Both the position numbers and the translations under genes were made by a program. Under the pieces are notes generated by a model. It was not told where the DNA came from, made no database searches, and saw only the letters and a program-made list of their open reading frames with translations. From Crossaster papposus (Eukaryota; Echinodermata; Asteroidea; Velatida; Solasteridae): a stretch of DNA of 64,000 nt. This document shows positions 9,614 through 24,064 of the stretch, piece after piece. Position 1 is the first letter of the stretch, and every line of letters starts with the position of its first letter. Where the stretch lies: NCBI GenBank assembly GCA_037893245.1, contig JBAIAA010000413.1, positions 186,001-250,000 on the forward strand, written 5' to 3'.

Positions 9614-11706
9614 GTCTCACTCATCCTGCTCAGAAGGAACAGCAGAGGTAGAAGACAGAGATATAGTATATCCACGTGTCTCACTCAGCCTGCTCAGAAG
9701 GAACAGCAAAGGTAGAAGACAGAGATATAGTATATCCACGTGTCTCACGCAGCCTGCTCAGAAGGAACAGCATAGGTAGAAGACAGAGATATAGTATATC
9801 CACGTGTCTCACTCAGCCTGCTCAGAAGGAACAGCAGAGGTAGAAGACAGAGATAGAGTATATCCACGTGTCTGATCTACACCTCACTCAGCCTGCTCAG
9901 AAGGAACACCAGAGGTAGAAGACAGATATAGAGTATATCCACGTGTCTGATCTACACCTCACCCAGCCTGCTCAGAAGGAACAGCAGAGGTATAAGACAG
10001 AAATAGAGTATATCCACGTGTCTGATCTACACCTCACTCAGCCTGCTCAGAAGGAACAGCAGAGGTAGAAGACAGAGATAGAGTATATCCACGTGTCTCA
10101 CTCAACCTGCTCAGAAATAACAGCAGAGGTAGAAGACAGAGACAGAGTATATCCACGTGTCTCACTCAGCTTGCTCAGTAGGAACACCAGAGGTAGAAGA
10201 CAGAGATAGAGTATATCCACGTGTCTGATCTACACCTCACTCAGCCTGCTCAGAAGGAACAGCAGAGGTAGAAGACAGATATATAGTATATCCACGTGTC
10301 TCACTCAGCCTGCTCAGAAGGAACACCAGAGGTAGAAGACAGAGATAGAGTATATCCACGTGTCTCACTCAGCCTGCTCAGAAAGAACAACAGAGGTAGA
10401 AGACAGAGATAGAGTATATCCACGTGTCTCACTCAGCCTGCTCAGAAGGAACAGCAGAGGTAGAAGACAGAGATAAAGTATATCCACGTGTCTGATCTAC
10501 ACCTCACTCAGCCTGCTCAGAAGGAACACCAGAGGTAGAAGACAGAGATAGAGTATATCCACGTGTCTCACTCAGCCTGCTCAGTAGGAACAGCAGAGGT
10601 AGAAGACAGAGATAGAGTATATCCACGTGTCTCACTCAGCCTGCTCAGAAGGAACAGCAGAGGTAGAAGACAGAAATAAAGTATATCCACGTGTCTCACT
10701 CAGCCTGCTCAGAAGGAACAGCAGAGGTAGAAGACAGATATAGAGTATATCCACGTGTCTCACTCAGCCTGCTCAGAAGGAACACCAGAGGTAGAAGACA
10801 GAGATAGAGTATATCCACGTGTCTGATCTACACCTCACTCAGCCTGCTCAGAAGGAACAGCAGAGGTAGAAGACAGATATATAGTATATCCACGTGTCTC
10901 ACTCAGCCTGCTCAGAAGGAACACCAGAGGTAGAAGACAGAGATATAGTATATCCACGTGTCTCACTCAGCCTGCTCAGAAGGAACAGCAGAGGTAGAAG
11001 ACAGAGATAGAGTATATCCACGTGTCTGATCTACACCTCACTCAGCCTGCTCAGAAGGAACAGCAGAGGTAGAAGACAGAGATAGAGTATATCCACGTGT
11101 CTGATCTACACCTCACTCAGCCTGCTCAGAAGGAACAGCAGAGGTAGAAGACAGAGATAGAGTATATCCACGTGTCTCACTCAGCCTGCTCAGAAAGAAC
11201 AGCAGAGGTAGAAGACAGAGACAGAGTATATCCACGTGTCTCACTCAGCTTGCTCAGTAGGAACAGCAGAGGTAGAGACAGAGATAGAGTATATCCACGT
11301 GTCTCACTCAGCCTGCTCAGAAGGAACAGCAGAGGTAGAAGACAGATATAGAGTATATCCACGTGTCTCACTCAGCCTGCTCAGAAGGAACACCAGAGGT
11401 AGAAGACAGAGATAGAGTATATCCACGTGTCTGATCTACACCTCACTCAGCCTGCTCAGAAGGAACAGCAGAGGTAGAAGACAGAGATAGAGTATATCCA
11501 CGTGTGTGATCTACAACTCACTCAGCCTGCTCAGAAGGAACAGCAGCGGTAGAAGACAGAGATAGAGTATATCCACGTGTCTCACTCAGCCTGCTCAGAA
11601 GGAACAGCAGAGGTAGAAGACAGAGATATAGTATATCCACGTGTCTCACTCAGCCTGCTCAGAAGGAACAGCAGAGGTAGAAGACAGATATAGAGTATAT
11701 CCACGT
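9614..11706 (+). repeat. Domain A HOR copy 6, full 31 units, 2,093 bp
   Basis: Full-length copy with the same length as copy 1 and the same unit order, including the 63-bp unit at 11238. Only scattered substitutions separate them (for example gaaataaag near 10,672 and gaaatagag near 10,001, the latter also in copies 4, 5 and 7). Full-length copies flanking the deleted copies 4 and 5 argue for unequal exchange inside the array. Confidence 0.9.
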
Positions 11707-13532
11707 GTCTCACTCATCCTGCTCAGAAGGAACAGCAGAGGTAGAAGACAGAGATATAGTATATCCACGTGTCTCACTCAGCCTGCTCAGAAGGAACAGC
11801 AAAGGTAGAAGACAGAGATATAGTATATCCACGTGTCTCACGCAGCCTGCTCAGAAGGAACAGCATAGGTAGAAGACAGAGATATAGTATATCCACGTGT
11901 CTCACTCAGCCTGCTCAGAAGGAACAGCAGAGGTAGAAGACAGAGATAGAGTATATCCACGTGTCTGATCTACACCTCACTCAGCCTGCTCAGAAGGAAC
12001 ACCAGAGGTAGAAGACAGATATAGAGTATATCCACGTGTCTGATCTACACCTCACCCAGCCTGCTCAGAAGGAACAGCAGAGGTATAAGACAGAAATAGA
12101 GTATATCCACGTGTCTGATCTACACCTCACTCAGCCTGCTCAGAAGGAACAGCAGAGGTAGAAGACAGAGATAGAGTATATCCACGTGTCTCACTCAACC
12201 TGCTCAGAAATAACAGCAGAGGTAGAAGACAGAGACAGAGTATATCCACGTGTCTCACTCAGCTTGCTCAGTAGGAACACCAGAGGTAGAAGACAGAGAT
12301 AGAGTATATCCACGTGTCTGATCTACACCTCACTCAGCCTGCTCAGAAGGAACAGCAGAGGTAGAAGACAGATATATAGTATATCCACGTGTCTCACTCA
12401 GCCTGCTCAGAAGGAACACCAGAGGTAGAAGACAGAGATAGAGTATATCCACGTGTCTCACTCAGCCTGCTCAGAAAGAACAACAGAGGTAGAAGACAGA
12501 GATAGAGTATATCCACGTGTCTCACTCAGCCTGCTCAGAAGGAACAGCAGAGGTAGAAGACAGAGATAAAGTATATCCACGTGTCTGATCTACACCTCAC
12601 TCAGCCTGCTCAGAAGGAACACCAGAGGTAGAAGACAGAGATAGAGTATATCCACGTGTCTCACTCAGCCTGCTCAGTAGGAACAGCAGAGGTAGAAGAC
12701 AGAGATAGAGTATATCCACGTGTCTCACTCAGCCTGCTCAGAAGGAACAGCAGAGGTAGAAGACAGAAATAAAGTATATCCACGTGTCTCACTCAGCCTG
12801 CTCAGAAGGAACAGCAGAGGTAGAAGACAGATATAGAGTATATCCACGTGTCTCACTCAGCCTGCTCAGAAGGAACACCAGAGGTAGAAGACAGAGATAG
12901 AGTATATCCACGTGTCTGATCTACACCTCACTCAGCCTGCTCAGAAGGAACAGCAGAGGTAGAAGACAGATATATAGTATATCCACGTGTCTCACTCAGC
13001 CTGCTCAGAAGGAACACCAGAGGTAGAAGACAGAGATATAGTATATCCACGTGTCTCACTCAGCCTGCTCAGAAGGAACAGCAGAGGTAGAAGACAGAGA
13101 TAGAGTATATCCACGTGTCTGATCTACACCTCACTCAGCCTGCTCAGAAGGAACAGCAGAGGTAGAAGACAGAGATAGAGTATATCCACGTGTCTGATCT
13201 ACACCTCACTCAGCCTGCTCAGAAGGAACAGCAGAGGTAGAAGACAGAGATAGAGTATATCCACGTGTCTCACTCAGCCTGCTCAGAAAGAACAGCAGAG
13301 GTAGAAGACAGAGACAGAGTATATCCACGTGTCTCACTCAGCTTGCTCAGTAGGAACAGCAGAGGTAGAGACAGAGATAGAGTATATCCACGTGTCTCAC
13401 TCAGCCTGCTCAGAAGGAACAGCAGAGGTAGAAGACAGAGATAGAGTATATCCACGTGTGTGATCTACAACTCACTCAGCCTGCTCAGAAGGAACAGCAG
13501 CGGTAGAAGACAGAGATAGAGTATATCCACGT
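11707..13532 (+). repeat. Domain A HOR copy 7, partial, 1,826 bp
   Basis: Units 1-26 follow the copy 1 order (1,751 bp), then the caactc/cagcgg L (13458) follows directly. The caccag S and the L that should precede it are missing. After 13,532 the unit order no longer follows the 31-unit pattern (for example the private caggctgctcagaaggg unit at 13533), so I place the end of domain A here. Confidence 0.8.
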
Positions 13533-16500
13533 GTCTCACTCAGGCTGCTCAGAAGGGACAGCAGAGGTAGAAGACAGAGATATAGTATATCCACGTGTCT
13601 CACTCAGCCTGCTCAGAAGGAACAGCAGAGGTAGAAGACAGAGATAGAGTATATCCACGTGTCTCACGCAGCCTGCTCAGAAGGAACAGCATAGGTAAAA
13701 GACAGAGATATAGTATATCCACGTGTCTCACTCAGCCTGCTCAGAAGGAACAGCAGAGGTAGAAGACAGAGATAGAGTATATCCACGTGTCTGATCTACA
13801 CCTCACTCAGCCTGCTCAGAAGGAACACCAGAGGTAGAAGACAGAGATAGAGTATATCCACGTGTCTGATCTACACCTCACTCAGCCTGCTCAGAAGGAA
13901 CAGCAGAGGTAGAAGACAGAGATAGAGTATATCCACGTGTCTGATCTACACCTCACTCAGCCTGCTCAGAAGGAACAGCAGAGGTAGAAGACAGAGATAG
14001 AGTATATCCACGTGTGTGATCTACAACTCACTCAGCCTGCTCAGAAGGAACAGCAGCGGTAGAAGACAGAGATAGAGTATATCCACGTGTCTCACTCAGC
14101 CTGCTCAGAAGGAACAGCAGAGGTAGAAGACAGAGATATAGTATATCCACGTGTCTCACTCAGCCTGCTCAGAAGGAACAGCAGAGGTAGGAGACAGATA
14201 TAGAGTATATCCACGTGTCTCACTCATCCTGCTCAGAAGGAACAGCAGAGGTAGAAGACAGAGATATAGTATATCCACGTGTCTCACTCAGCCTGCTCAG
14301 AAGGAACAGCAGAGGTAGAAGACAGAGATAGAGTATATCCACGTGTCTCACTCAGCCTGCTCAGAAATAATAGCAGAGGTAGAAGACAGAGACAGAGTAT
14401 ATCCACGTGTCTCACTCAGCTTGCTCAGTAGGAACAGCAGAGGTAGAAGACAGAGATAGAGTATATCCACGTGTCTCACTCAGCCTGCTCAGAAGGAACA
14501 GCAGAGGTAGAAGACAGAGATAGAGTATATCCACGTCTGTGATCTACAACTCACTCAGCCTGCTCAGAAGGAACAGCAGCGGTAGAAGACAGAGATAGAG
14601 TATATCCACGTGTCTCACTCAGCCTGCTCAGAAGGAACAGCAGAGGTAGAAGACAGATATAGAGTATATCCACGTGTCTCACTCAGCCTGCTCAGAAGGA
14701 ACACCAGAGGTAGAAGACAGAGATAGAGTATATCCACGTGTCTGATCTACACCTCACTCAGCCTGCTCAGAAGGAACAGCAGAGGTAGAAGACAGATATA
14801 TAGTATATCCACGTGTCTCACTCAGCCTGCTCAGAAGGAACACCAGAGGTAGAATACAGAGATAGAGTATATCCACGTGTCTCACTCAGCCTGCTCAGAA
14901 AGAACAACAGAGGTAGAAGACAGAGACAGAGTATATCCACGTGTCTCACTCAGCTTGCTCAGTAGGAACAGCAGAGGTAGAAGACAGATATAAAGTATAT
15001 CCACGTGTCTCACTCAGCCTGCTCAGAAGGAACAGCAGAGGTAGAAGACAGATATAGAGTATATCCACGTGTCTCACTCAGCCTGCTCAGAAGGAACACC
15101 AGAGGTAGAAGACAGAGATAGAGTATATCCACGTGTCTGATCTACACCTCACTCAGCCTGCTCAGAAGGAACAGCAGAGGTAGAAGACAAATATATAGTA
15201 TATCCACGTGTCTCACTCAGCCTGCTCAGAAGGAACACCAGAGGTAGAAGACAGAGATATAGTATATCCACGTGTCTCACTCAGCCTGCTCAGAAGGAAC
15301 AGCAGAGGTAGAAGACAGAGATAGAGTATATCCACGTGTCTGATCTACACCTCACTCAGCCTGCTCAGAAGGAACAGCAGAGGTAGAAGACAGAGATAGA
15401 GTATATCCACGTGTCTGATCTACACCTCACTCAGCCTGCTCAGAAGGAACAGCAGCGGTAGAAGACAGAGATAGAGTATATCCACGTGTCTCACTCAGCC
15501 TGCTCAGAAGGAACACCAGAGGTACAAGACAGAGATAGAGTATATCCACGTGTCTGATCTACACCTCACTCAGCCTGCTCAGAAGGAACAGCAGAGGTAG
15601 AAGACAGATATATAGTATATCCACGTGTCTCACTCAGCCTGCTCAGAAGGAACACCAGAGGTAGAAGACAGAGATAGAGTATATCCACGTGTCTCACTCA
15701 GCCTGCTCAGAAAGAACAACAGAGGTAGAAGACAGAGACAGAGTATATCCACGTGTCTCACTCAGCTTGCTCAGTAGGAACAGCAGAGGTAGAAGACAGA
15801 GATAGAGTATATCCACGTGTCTCACTCAGCCTGCTCAGAAGGAACAGCAGAGGTAGAAGACAAAGATAGAGTATATCCACGGGTGTGATCTACAACTCAC
15901 TCAGCCTGCTCAGAAGGAACAGCAGCGGTAGAAGACAGAGATAGAGTATATCCACGTGTCTCACTCAGCCTGCTCAGAAGGAACAGCAGAGGTAGAAGAC
16001 AGATATAGAGTATATCCACGTGTCTCACTCAGCCTGCTCAGAAGGAACACCAGAGGTAGAAGACAGAGATAGAGTATATCCACGTGTCTGATCTACACCT
16101 CACTCAGCCTGCTCAGAAGGAACAGCAGAGGTAGAAGACAGATATATAGTATATCCACGTGTCTCACTCAGCCTGCTCAGAAGGAACACCAGAGGTAGAA
16201 GACAGAGATAGAGTATATCCACGTGTCTCACTCAGCCTGCTCAGAAAGAACAACAGAGGTAGAAGACAGAGACAGAGTATATCCACGTGTCTCACTCAGC
16301 TTGCTCAGTAGGAACAGCAGAGGTAGAAGACAGATATAAAGTATATCCACGTGTCTCACTCAGCCTGCTCAGAAGGAACAGCAGAGGTAGAAGACAGATA
16401 AAGAGTATATCCACGTGTCTCACTCAGCCTGCTCAGAAGGAACACCAGAGGTAGAAGACAGAGATAGAGTATATCCACGTGTCTAATCTACACCTCACTC

Positions 16501-18960
16501 AGCCTGCTCAGAAGGAACAGCAGAGGTAGAAGACAAATATATAGTATATCCACGTGTCTCACTCAGCCTGCTCAGAAGGAACACCAGAGGTAGAAGACAG
16601 AGATATAGTATATCCACGTGTCTCACTCAGCCTGCTCAGAAGGAACAGCAGAGGTAGAAGACAGAGATAGAGTATATCCACGTGTCTGATCTACACCTCA
16701 CTCAGCCTGCTCAGAAGGAACACCAGAGGTAGAAGACAGAGATAGAGTATATCCACGTGTCTGATCTACACCTCACTCAGCCTGCTCAGAAGGAACAGCA
16801 GAGGTAGAAGACAGAGATAGAGTATATCCACGTGTCTGATCTACACCTCACTCAGCCTGCTCAGAAGGAACAGCAGAGGTAGAAGACAGAGATAGAGTAT
16901 ATCCACGTGTCTCACTCAGCCTGCTCAGAAATAACAGCAGAGGTAGAAGACAGAGACAGAGTATATCCACGTGTCTCACTCAGTTTTCTCAGTAGGAACA
17001 GCAGAGGTAGAAGACAGAGATAGAGTATATCCACGTGTCTCACTCAGCCTGCTCAGGAGGAACAGCAGAGGTAGACGACAGAGATAGAGTATATCCACGT
17101 GTGTGATCTACAACTCACTCAGCCTGCTCAGAAGGAACAGCAGCGGTAGAAGACAGAGATAGAGTATATCCACATGTCTCACTCAGCCTGCTCAGAAGGA
17201 ACAGCAGAGGTAGAAGACAGATATAGAGTATATCCACGTGTCTCACTCAGCCTGCTCAGAAGGAACACCAGAGGTAGAAGACAGAGATAGAGTATATCCA
17301 CGTGTCTGATCTACACCTCACTCAGCCTGCTCAGAAGGAACAGCAGAGGTAGAAGACAGATATATAGTATATCCACGTGTCTCACTCAGCCTGCTCAGAA
17401 GGAACACCAGAGGTAGAAGACAGAGATATAGTATATCCACGTGTCTCACTCAGCCTGCTCAGAAGGAACAGCAGAGGTAGAAGACAGAGATAGAGTATAT
17501 CCACGTGTCTCACTCAGCCTGCTCAAAAAGAACAACAGAGGTAGAAGACAGAGACAGAGTATATCCACGTGTCTCACTCAGCTTGCTCAGTAGGAACAGC
17601 AGAGGTAGAAGACAGAGATAGAGTATATCCACGTGTCTGATCTACACCTCACTCAGCCTGCTCAGAAGGAACAGCAGAGGTAGAAGACAGATATATAGTA
17701 TATCCACGTGTCTCACTCAGCCTGCTCAGAAGGAACACCAGAAGTAGAAGACAGAGATATAGTATATCCACGTGTCTCACTCAGCCTGCTCAGAAGGAAC
17801 AGCAGAGGTAGAAGACAGAGATAGAGTATATCCACGTGTCTGATCTACACCTCACTCAGCCTGCTCAGAAGGAACAGCATAGGTAGAAGACAGAGATAGA
17901 GTATATCCACGTGTCTCACTCAGCCTGCGCAGAAGGAACAGCAGAGGTAGAAGACAGAGCTAGAGTATATCCACGTGTCTCACTCAGCCTGCTCAGCAGG
18001 AACTGTAGAGGTAGAAGAAAGATATAGAGTATATCCACGTGTCTGATCTATACCTCACTCAGCCTGCTCAGAAGGAACAGCAGAGGTAGAAGACAGAGAT
18101 AGAGTATATCCACGTGACTCACTCAGCCTGCTCAGAAGGAACAGCAGAGGTAGAAGACAGAGATAGAGTATATCCACGTGTCTGATCTACACCTCACTCA
18201 GCCTGCTCAGAAGGAACAGCAGAGGTAGAAGACAGATATAGAGTATATCCACGTGTCTCACTCAGCCTGCTCAGAAGGAACAGCAGAGGTAGAAGACAGA
18301 GATAGAGTATATTCACGTGTCTGATCTACACCTCGCTCAGCCTGCTCAGAAGGAACACCAGAGGTAGAAGACAGAGATAGAGTATACCCACGTGTCTGAT
18401 CTACACCTCACTCAGCCTGCTCAAAAGGAACAGCAGAGGTAGAAGGCAGAGATAGAGTATATCCACGTGTCTCACTCAGCCTGCTCAGAAGAAACACCAG
18501 AGGTATAAGATAGAGATAGAGTATATCCACGTGTCTGATCTACACCTCACTCAGCCTGCTCAGAAGGAACAGCAGAGGTAGAAGACAGAGATATAGTATA
18601 TCCACGTGTCTCACTCATCCTGCTCAGAAGGAACAGCAGAGGTAGAAGACAGAGATATAGTATATCCACGTGTATCACTCAGCCTGCTCAGAAGGAACAG
18701 CAGAGGTAGAAGACAGAGATAGAGTATATCCACGTGTTTGATCTACACCTCACTCAGCCTGCTCAGAAGGAACACCAGAAGTAGAAGACAGAGATAGAGT
18801 ATATCCACGTGTCTGATCTACACCTCACTCAGCCTGCTCAGAAGGAACAGCAGATGTAGAAGACAGAGATATAGTATATCCACGTGTCTGATCTACACCT
18901 CACTCAGCCTGCTCAGAAGGAACAGCAGAGGTAGAAGACAGAGATAGAGTATATCCACGT

Positions 18961-19961
18961 GTCTCACTCAGCCTGCTCAGAAAGAACAGCAGAGGTAGAA
19001 GACAGAGACAGAGTATATCCACGTGTCTCACTCGGCTTGCTCAGTAGGAACAGCAGAGGTAGAAACAGAGATAGAGTATATCCACGTGTCTCACTCAGCC
19101 TGCTCAGAAGGAACAGCAGAGGTAGAAGACAGAGATAGAGTATATCCACGTGTGTGATCTACAACTCACTCAGCCTGCTCAGAAGGAACAGCAGCGGTAG
19201 AAGACAGAGATAGAGTATATCCACGTGTCTCACTCAGCCTGCTCAGAAGGAACAGCAGAGGTAGAAGACAGAGATATAGTATATCCACGTGTCTCACTCA
19301 GCCTGCTCAGAAGGAACAGCAGAGGTAGAAGACAGAGATAGAGTATATCCACGTGTCTCACTCATCCTGCTCAGAAGGAACAGCAGAGGTAGAAGACAGA
19401 GATATAGTATATCCACGTGTCTCACTCAGCCTGCTCAGAAGGAACAGCAGAGGTAGAAGACAGAGATATAGTATATCCACGTGTTTCACTCAGCCTGCTC
19501 AGAAGGAACAGCAGAGGTAGAAGACAGAGATAGAGTATATCCACGTGTTTGATCTACACCTCACTCAGCCTGCTCAGAAGGAACACCAGAAGTAGAAGAC
19601 AGAGATAGAGTATATCCACGTGTCTGATCTACACCTCACTCAGCCTGCTCAGAAGGAACAGCAGATGTAGAAGACAGAGATAGAGTATATCCACGTGTCT
19701 GATCTACACCTCACTCAGCCTGCTCAGAAGGAACAGCATAGGTAGAAGACAGAGATAGAGTATATCCACGTGTCTCACTCAGCCTGCTCAGAAAGAACAG
19801 CAGAGGTAGAAGACAGAGACAGAGTATATCCACGTGTCTCACTCAGCTTGCTCAGTAGGAACAGCAGAGGTAGAGACAGAGATAGAGTATATCCACGTGT
19901 CTCACTCAGCCTGCTCAGAAGGAACAGCAGAGGTAGAAGACAGAGATAGAGTATATCCACG
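18961..19961 (+). repeat. 811-bp-offset block repeat within domain B
   Basis: The sequence agaaagaacagcag/gacagag, then a 63-bp cttgc unit, then a gatagag S, then a caact L occurs at 18,961 and again 811 bp later at about 19,772. Each copy is followed by similar S units and a tcatcc unit (19,355 and 20,166, again 811 bp apart). In the first copy the 63-bp unit carries ctcggcttgc and gtagaaacag; in the second it carries the domain A form gtagagacag and the L has gatttacaac. Confidence 0.7.
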
Positions 19962-20710
19962 TGTGTGATTTACAACTCACTCAGCCTGCTCAGAAGGAAC
20001 AGCAGCGGTAGAAGACAGAGATAGAGTATATCCACGTGTCTCACTCAGCCTGCTCAGAAGGAACAGCAGAGGTAGAAGACAGAGATATAGTATATCCACG
20101 TGTCTCACTCAGCCTGCTCAGAAGGAACAGCAGAGGTAGAAGACAGAGATAGAGTATATCCACGTGTCTCACTCATCCTACTCAGAAGGAACAGCAGAGG
20201 TAGAAGACAGAGATATAGTATATCCACGTGTCTCACTCAGCCTGCTCAGAAGGAACAGCAGAGGTAGAAGACAGAGATAGAGTATATCCACGTGTTTCAC
20301 GCAGCCTGCTCAGAAGGAACAGCATAGGTAGAAGACAGAGATATAGTATATCCACGTGTCTCACTCAGCCTGCTCAGAAGGAACAGCAGAGGTAGAAGAC
20401 AGAGATAGAGTATATCCACGTGTCTGATCTACACCTCACTCAGCCTGCTCAGAAGGAACACCAGAGGTATAATACAGAGATAGAGTATATCCACGTGTCT
20501 GATCTACACCTCACTCAGCCTGCTAGGAAGGAACAACAGAGGTAGAAGACAGAGATAGAGTATATCCACGTGTGTGATCTACAACTCACTCAGCCTGCTC
20601 AGAAGGAACAGCAGCGGTAGAAGACAGAGATAGAGTATATCCACGTGTCTCACTCAGCCTGCTCAGAAGGAACAGCAGAGGTAGAAGACAGATATAGAGT
20701 ATATCCACGT

Positions 20711-21928
20711 GTCTCACACATCCTGCTCAGAAGGAACAGCAGAGGTAGAAGACAGAGATATAGTATATCCACGTGTCTCACTCAGCCTGCTCAGAAGGAA
20801 CAGCAGAGGTAGAAGACAGAGATAGAGTATATCCACGTGTCTCACGCAGCCTGCTCAGAAGGAACAGCATAGGTAGAAGACAGAGATATAGTATATCCAC
20901 GTGTCTCACTCAGCCTGCTCAGAAGGAACAGCAGAGGTAGAAGACAGAGATAGAGTATATCCACGTGTCTGATCTACACCTCACTCAGCCTGCTCAGAAG
21001 GAACACCAGAGGTAGAAGACAGATATAGAGTATATCCACGTGTCTGATCTACACCTCACCCAGCCTGCTCAGAAGGAACAGCAGAGGTAGAAGACAGAGA
21101 TAGAGTATATCCACGTGTCTGATCTACACCTCACTCAGCCTGCTCAGAAGGAACAGCAGAGGTAGAAGACAGAGATAGAGTATATCCACGTGTCTCACTC
21201 AGCCTGCTCAGAAATAACAGCAGAGGTAGAAGACAGAGACAGAGTATATCCACGTGTCTCACTCAGCTTGCTCAGTAGGAACAGCAGAGGTAGAAGACAG
21301 AGATAGAGTATATCCACGTGTCTCACTCAGCCTGCTCAGAAGGAACAGCAGAGGTAGAAGACAGAGATATAGTATATCCACGTGTCTCACTCAGCCTGCT
21401 CAGAAGGAACAGCAGAGGTAGAAGACAGAGATAGAGTATATCCACGTGTCTCACGCAGCCTGCTCAGAAGGAACAGCATAGGTAGAAGACAGAGATATAG
21501 TATATCCACGTGTCTCACTCAGCCTGCTCAGAAGGAACAGCAGAGGTAGAAGACAGAGATAGAGTATATCCACGTGTCTGATCTACACCTCACTCAGCCT
21601 GCTCAGAAGGAACACCAGAGGTAGAAGACAGATATAGAGTATATCCACGTGTCTGATCTACACCTCACCCAGCCTGCTCAGAAGGAACAGCAGAGGTAGA
21701 AGACAGAGATAGAGTATATCCACGTGTCTGATCTACACCTCACTCAGCCTGCTCAGAAGGAACAGCAGAGGTAGAAGACAGAGATAGAGTATATCCACGT
21801 GTCTCACTCAGCCTGCTCAGAAATAACAGCAGAGGTAGAAGACAGAGACAGAGTATATCCACGTGTCTCACTCAGCTTGCTCAGTAGGAACAGCAGAGGT
21901 AGAAGACAGAGATAGAGTATATCCACGT
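20711..21928 (+). repeat. 609-bp tandem duplication (9 units x 2)
   Basis: Block 20,711-21,319 is followed immediately by 21,320-21,928 with the same unit order: S, S, cacgcagcc S, S, L caccag, L acccag, L, aataac/gacagag S, cttgc S. Six S plus three L equal 609 bp exactly. The first unit differs: the first copy has a private cacacatcc form, the second an ordinary cactcagcc form. The rest is nearly identical, so this is a recent tandem event. Confidence 0.85.
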
Positions 21929-24064
21929 GTCTCACTCAGCCTGCTCAGAAGGAACAGCAGAGGTAGAAGACAGAGATAGAGTATATCCACGTGTGTGATC
22001 TACAACTCACTCAGCCTGCTCAGAAGGAACAGCAGCGGTAGAAGACAGAGATAGAGTATATCCACGTGTCTCACTCAGCCTGCTCAGAAGGAACAGCAGA
22101 GGTAGAAGACAGAGATATAGTATATCCACGTGTCTCACTCAGCCTGCTCAGAAGGAACACCAGAGGTAGAAGACAGAGATAGAGTATATCCACGTGTCTG
22201 ATCTACACCTCACTCAGCCTGCTCAGAAGGAACAGCAGAGGTAGAAGACAGATATATAGTATATCCACGTGTCTCACTCAGCCTGCTCAGAAGGAACACC
22301 AGAGGTAGAAGACAGAGATATAGTATATCCACGTGTCTCACTCAGCCTGCTCAGAAGGAACAGCAGAGGTAGAATACAGAGATAGAGTATATCCACGTGT
22401 CTCACTCAGCCTGCTCAGAAAGAACAACAGAGGTAGAAGACAGAGACAGAGTATATCCACGTGTCTCACTCAGCTTGCTCAGTAGGAACAGCAGAGGTAG
22501 AAGACAGAGATAGAGTATATCCACGTGTCTCACTCAGCCTGCTCAGAAGGAACAGCAGAGGTAGAAGACAGAGATAAAGTATATCCACGTGTCTCACTCA
22601 GCCTGCTCAGAAGGAACAGCAGAAGTAGAAGACAGATATAGAGTATATCCACGTGTCTCACTCAGCCTGCTCAGAAGGAACACCAGAGGTAGAAGACAGA
22701 GATAGAGTATATCCACGTGTCTGATCTACACCTCACTCAGCCTGCTCAGAAGGAACAGCAGAGGTAGAAGACAGATATATAGTATATCCACGTGTCTCAC
22801 TCAGCCTGCTCAGAAGGAACACCAGAGGTAGAAGACAGAGATATAGTATATCCACGTGTCTCACTCAGCCTGCTCAGAAGGAACAGCAGAGGTAGAAGAC
22901 AGAGATAGAGTATATCCACGTGTCTGATCTACACCTCACTCAGCCTGCTCAGAAGGAACAGCAGCGGTAGAAGACAGAGATAGAGTATATCCACGTGTCT
23001 CACTCAGCCTGCTCAGAAGGAACAGCAGAGGTAGAAGACAGAGATATAGTATATCCACGTGTCTCACTCAGCCTGCTCAGAAGGAACAGCAGAGGTAGAA
23101 GACAGAGATAGAGTATATCCACGTGTCTCACTCATCCTGCTCAGAAGGAACAGCAGAGGTAGAAGACAGAGATATAGTATATCCACGTGTCTCACTCAGC
23201 CTGCTCAGAAGGAACAGCAGAGGTAGAAGACAGAGATAGAGTATATCCACGTGTCTCACGCAGCCTGCTCAGAAGGAACAGCATAGGTAGAAGACAGAGA
23301 TATAGTATATCCACGTGTCTCACTCAGCCTGCTCAGAAGGAACAGCAGAGGTACAAGACAGAGATAGAGTATATCCACGTGTCTGATCTACACCTCAATC
23401 AGCCTGCTCAGAAGGAACACCAGAGGTAGAAGACAGAGATAGAGTATATCCACGTGTCTGATCTACACCTCACTCAGCCTGCTCAGAAGGAACAGCAGAG
23501 GTAGAAGACAGAGATAGAGTATATCCACGTGTCTGATCTACACCTCACTCAGCCTGTTCAGAAGGAACAGCAGAGGTAGAAGACAGAGATAGAGTATATC
23601 CACGTGTGTGATCTACAACTCACTCAGCCTGCTCAGAAGGAACAGCAGCGGTAGAAGACAGAGATAGAGTATATCCACGTGTCTCACTCAGCCTGCTCAG
23701 AAGGAACAGCAGAGGTAGAAGACAGAGATATAGTATATCCAAGTGTCTCACTCAGCCTGCTCAGAAGGAACAGCAGAGGTAGAAGACAGATATAGAGTAT
23801 ATCCACGTGTCTCATTCATCCTGCTCAGAAGGAACAGCAGAGGTAGAAGACAGAGATATAGTATATCCACGTATCTCACTCAGCCTGCTCAGAAGGAACA
23901 GCAGAGGTAGAAGACAGAGATAGAGTATATCCACGTGTCTCACGCAGCCTGCTCAGAAGGAACAGCATAGGTAGAAGACAGAGATATAGTATATCCACGT
24001 GTCTCACTCAGCCTGCTCAGAAGGAACAGCAGAGGTAGAAGACAGAGATAGAGTATATCCACGT

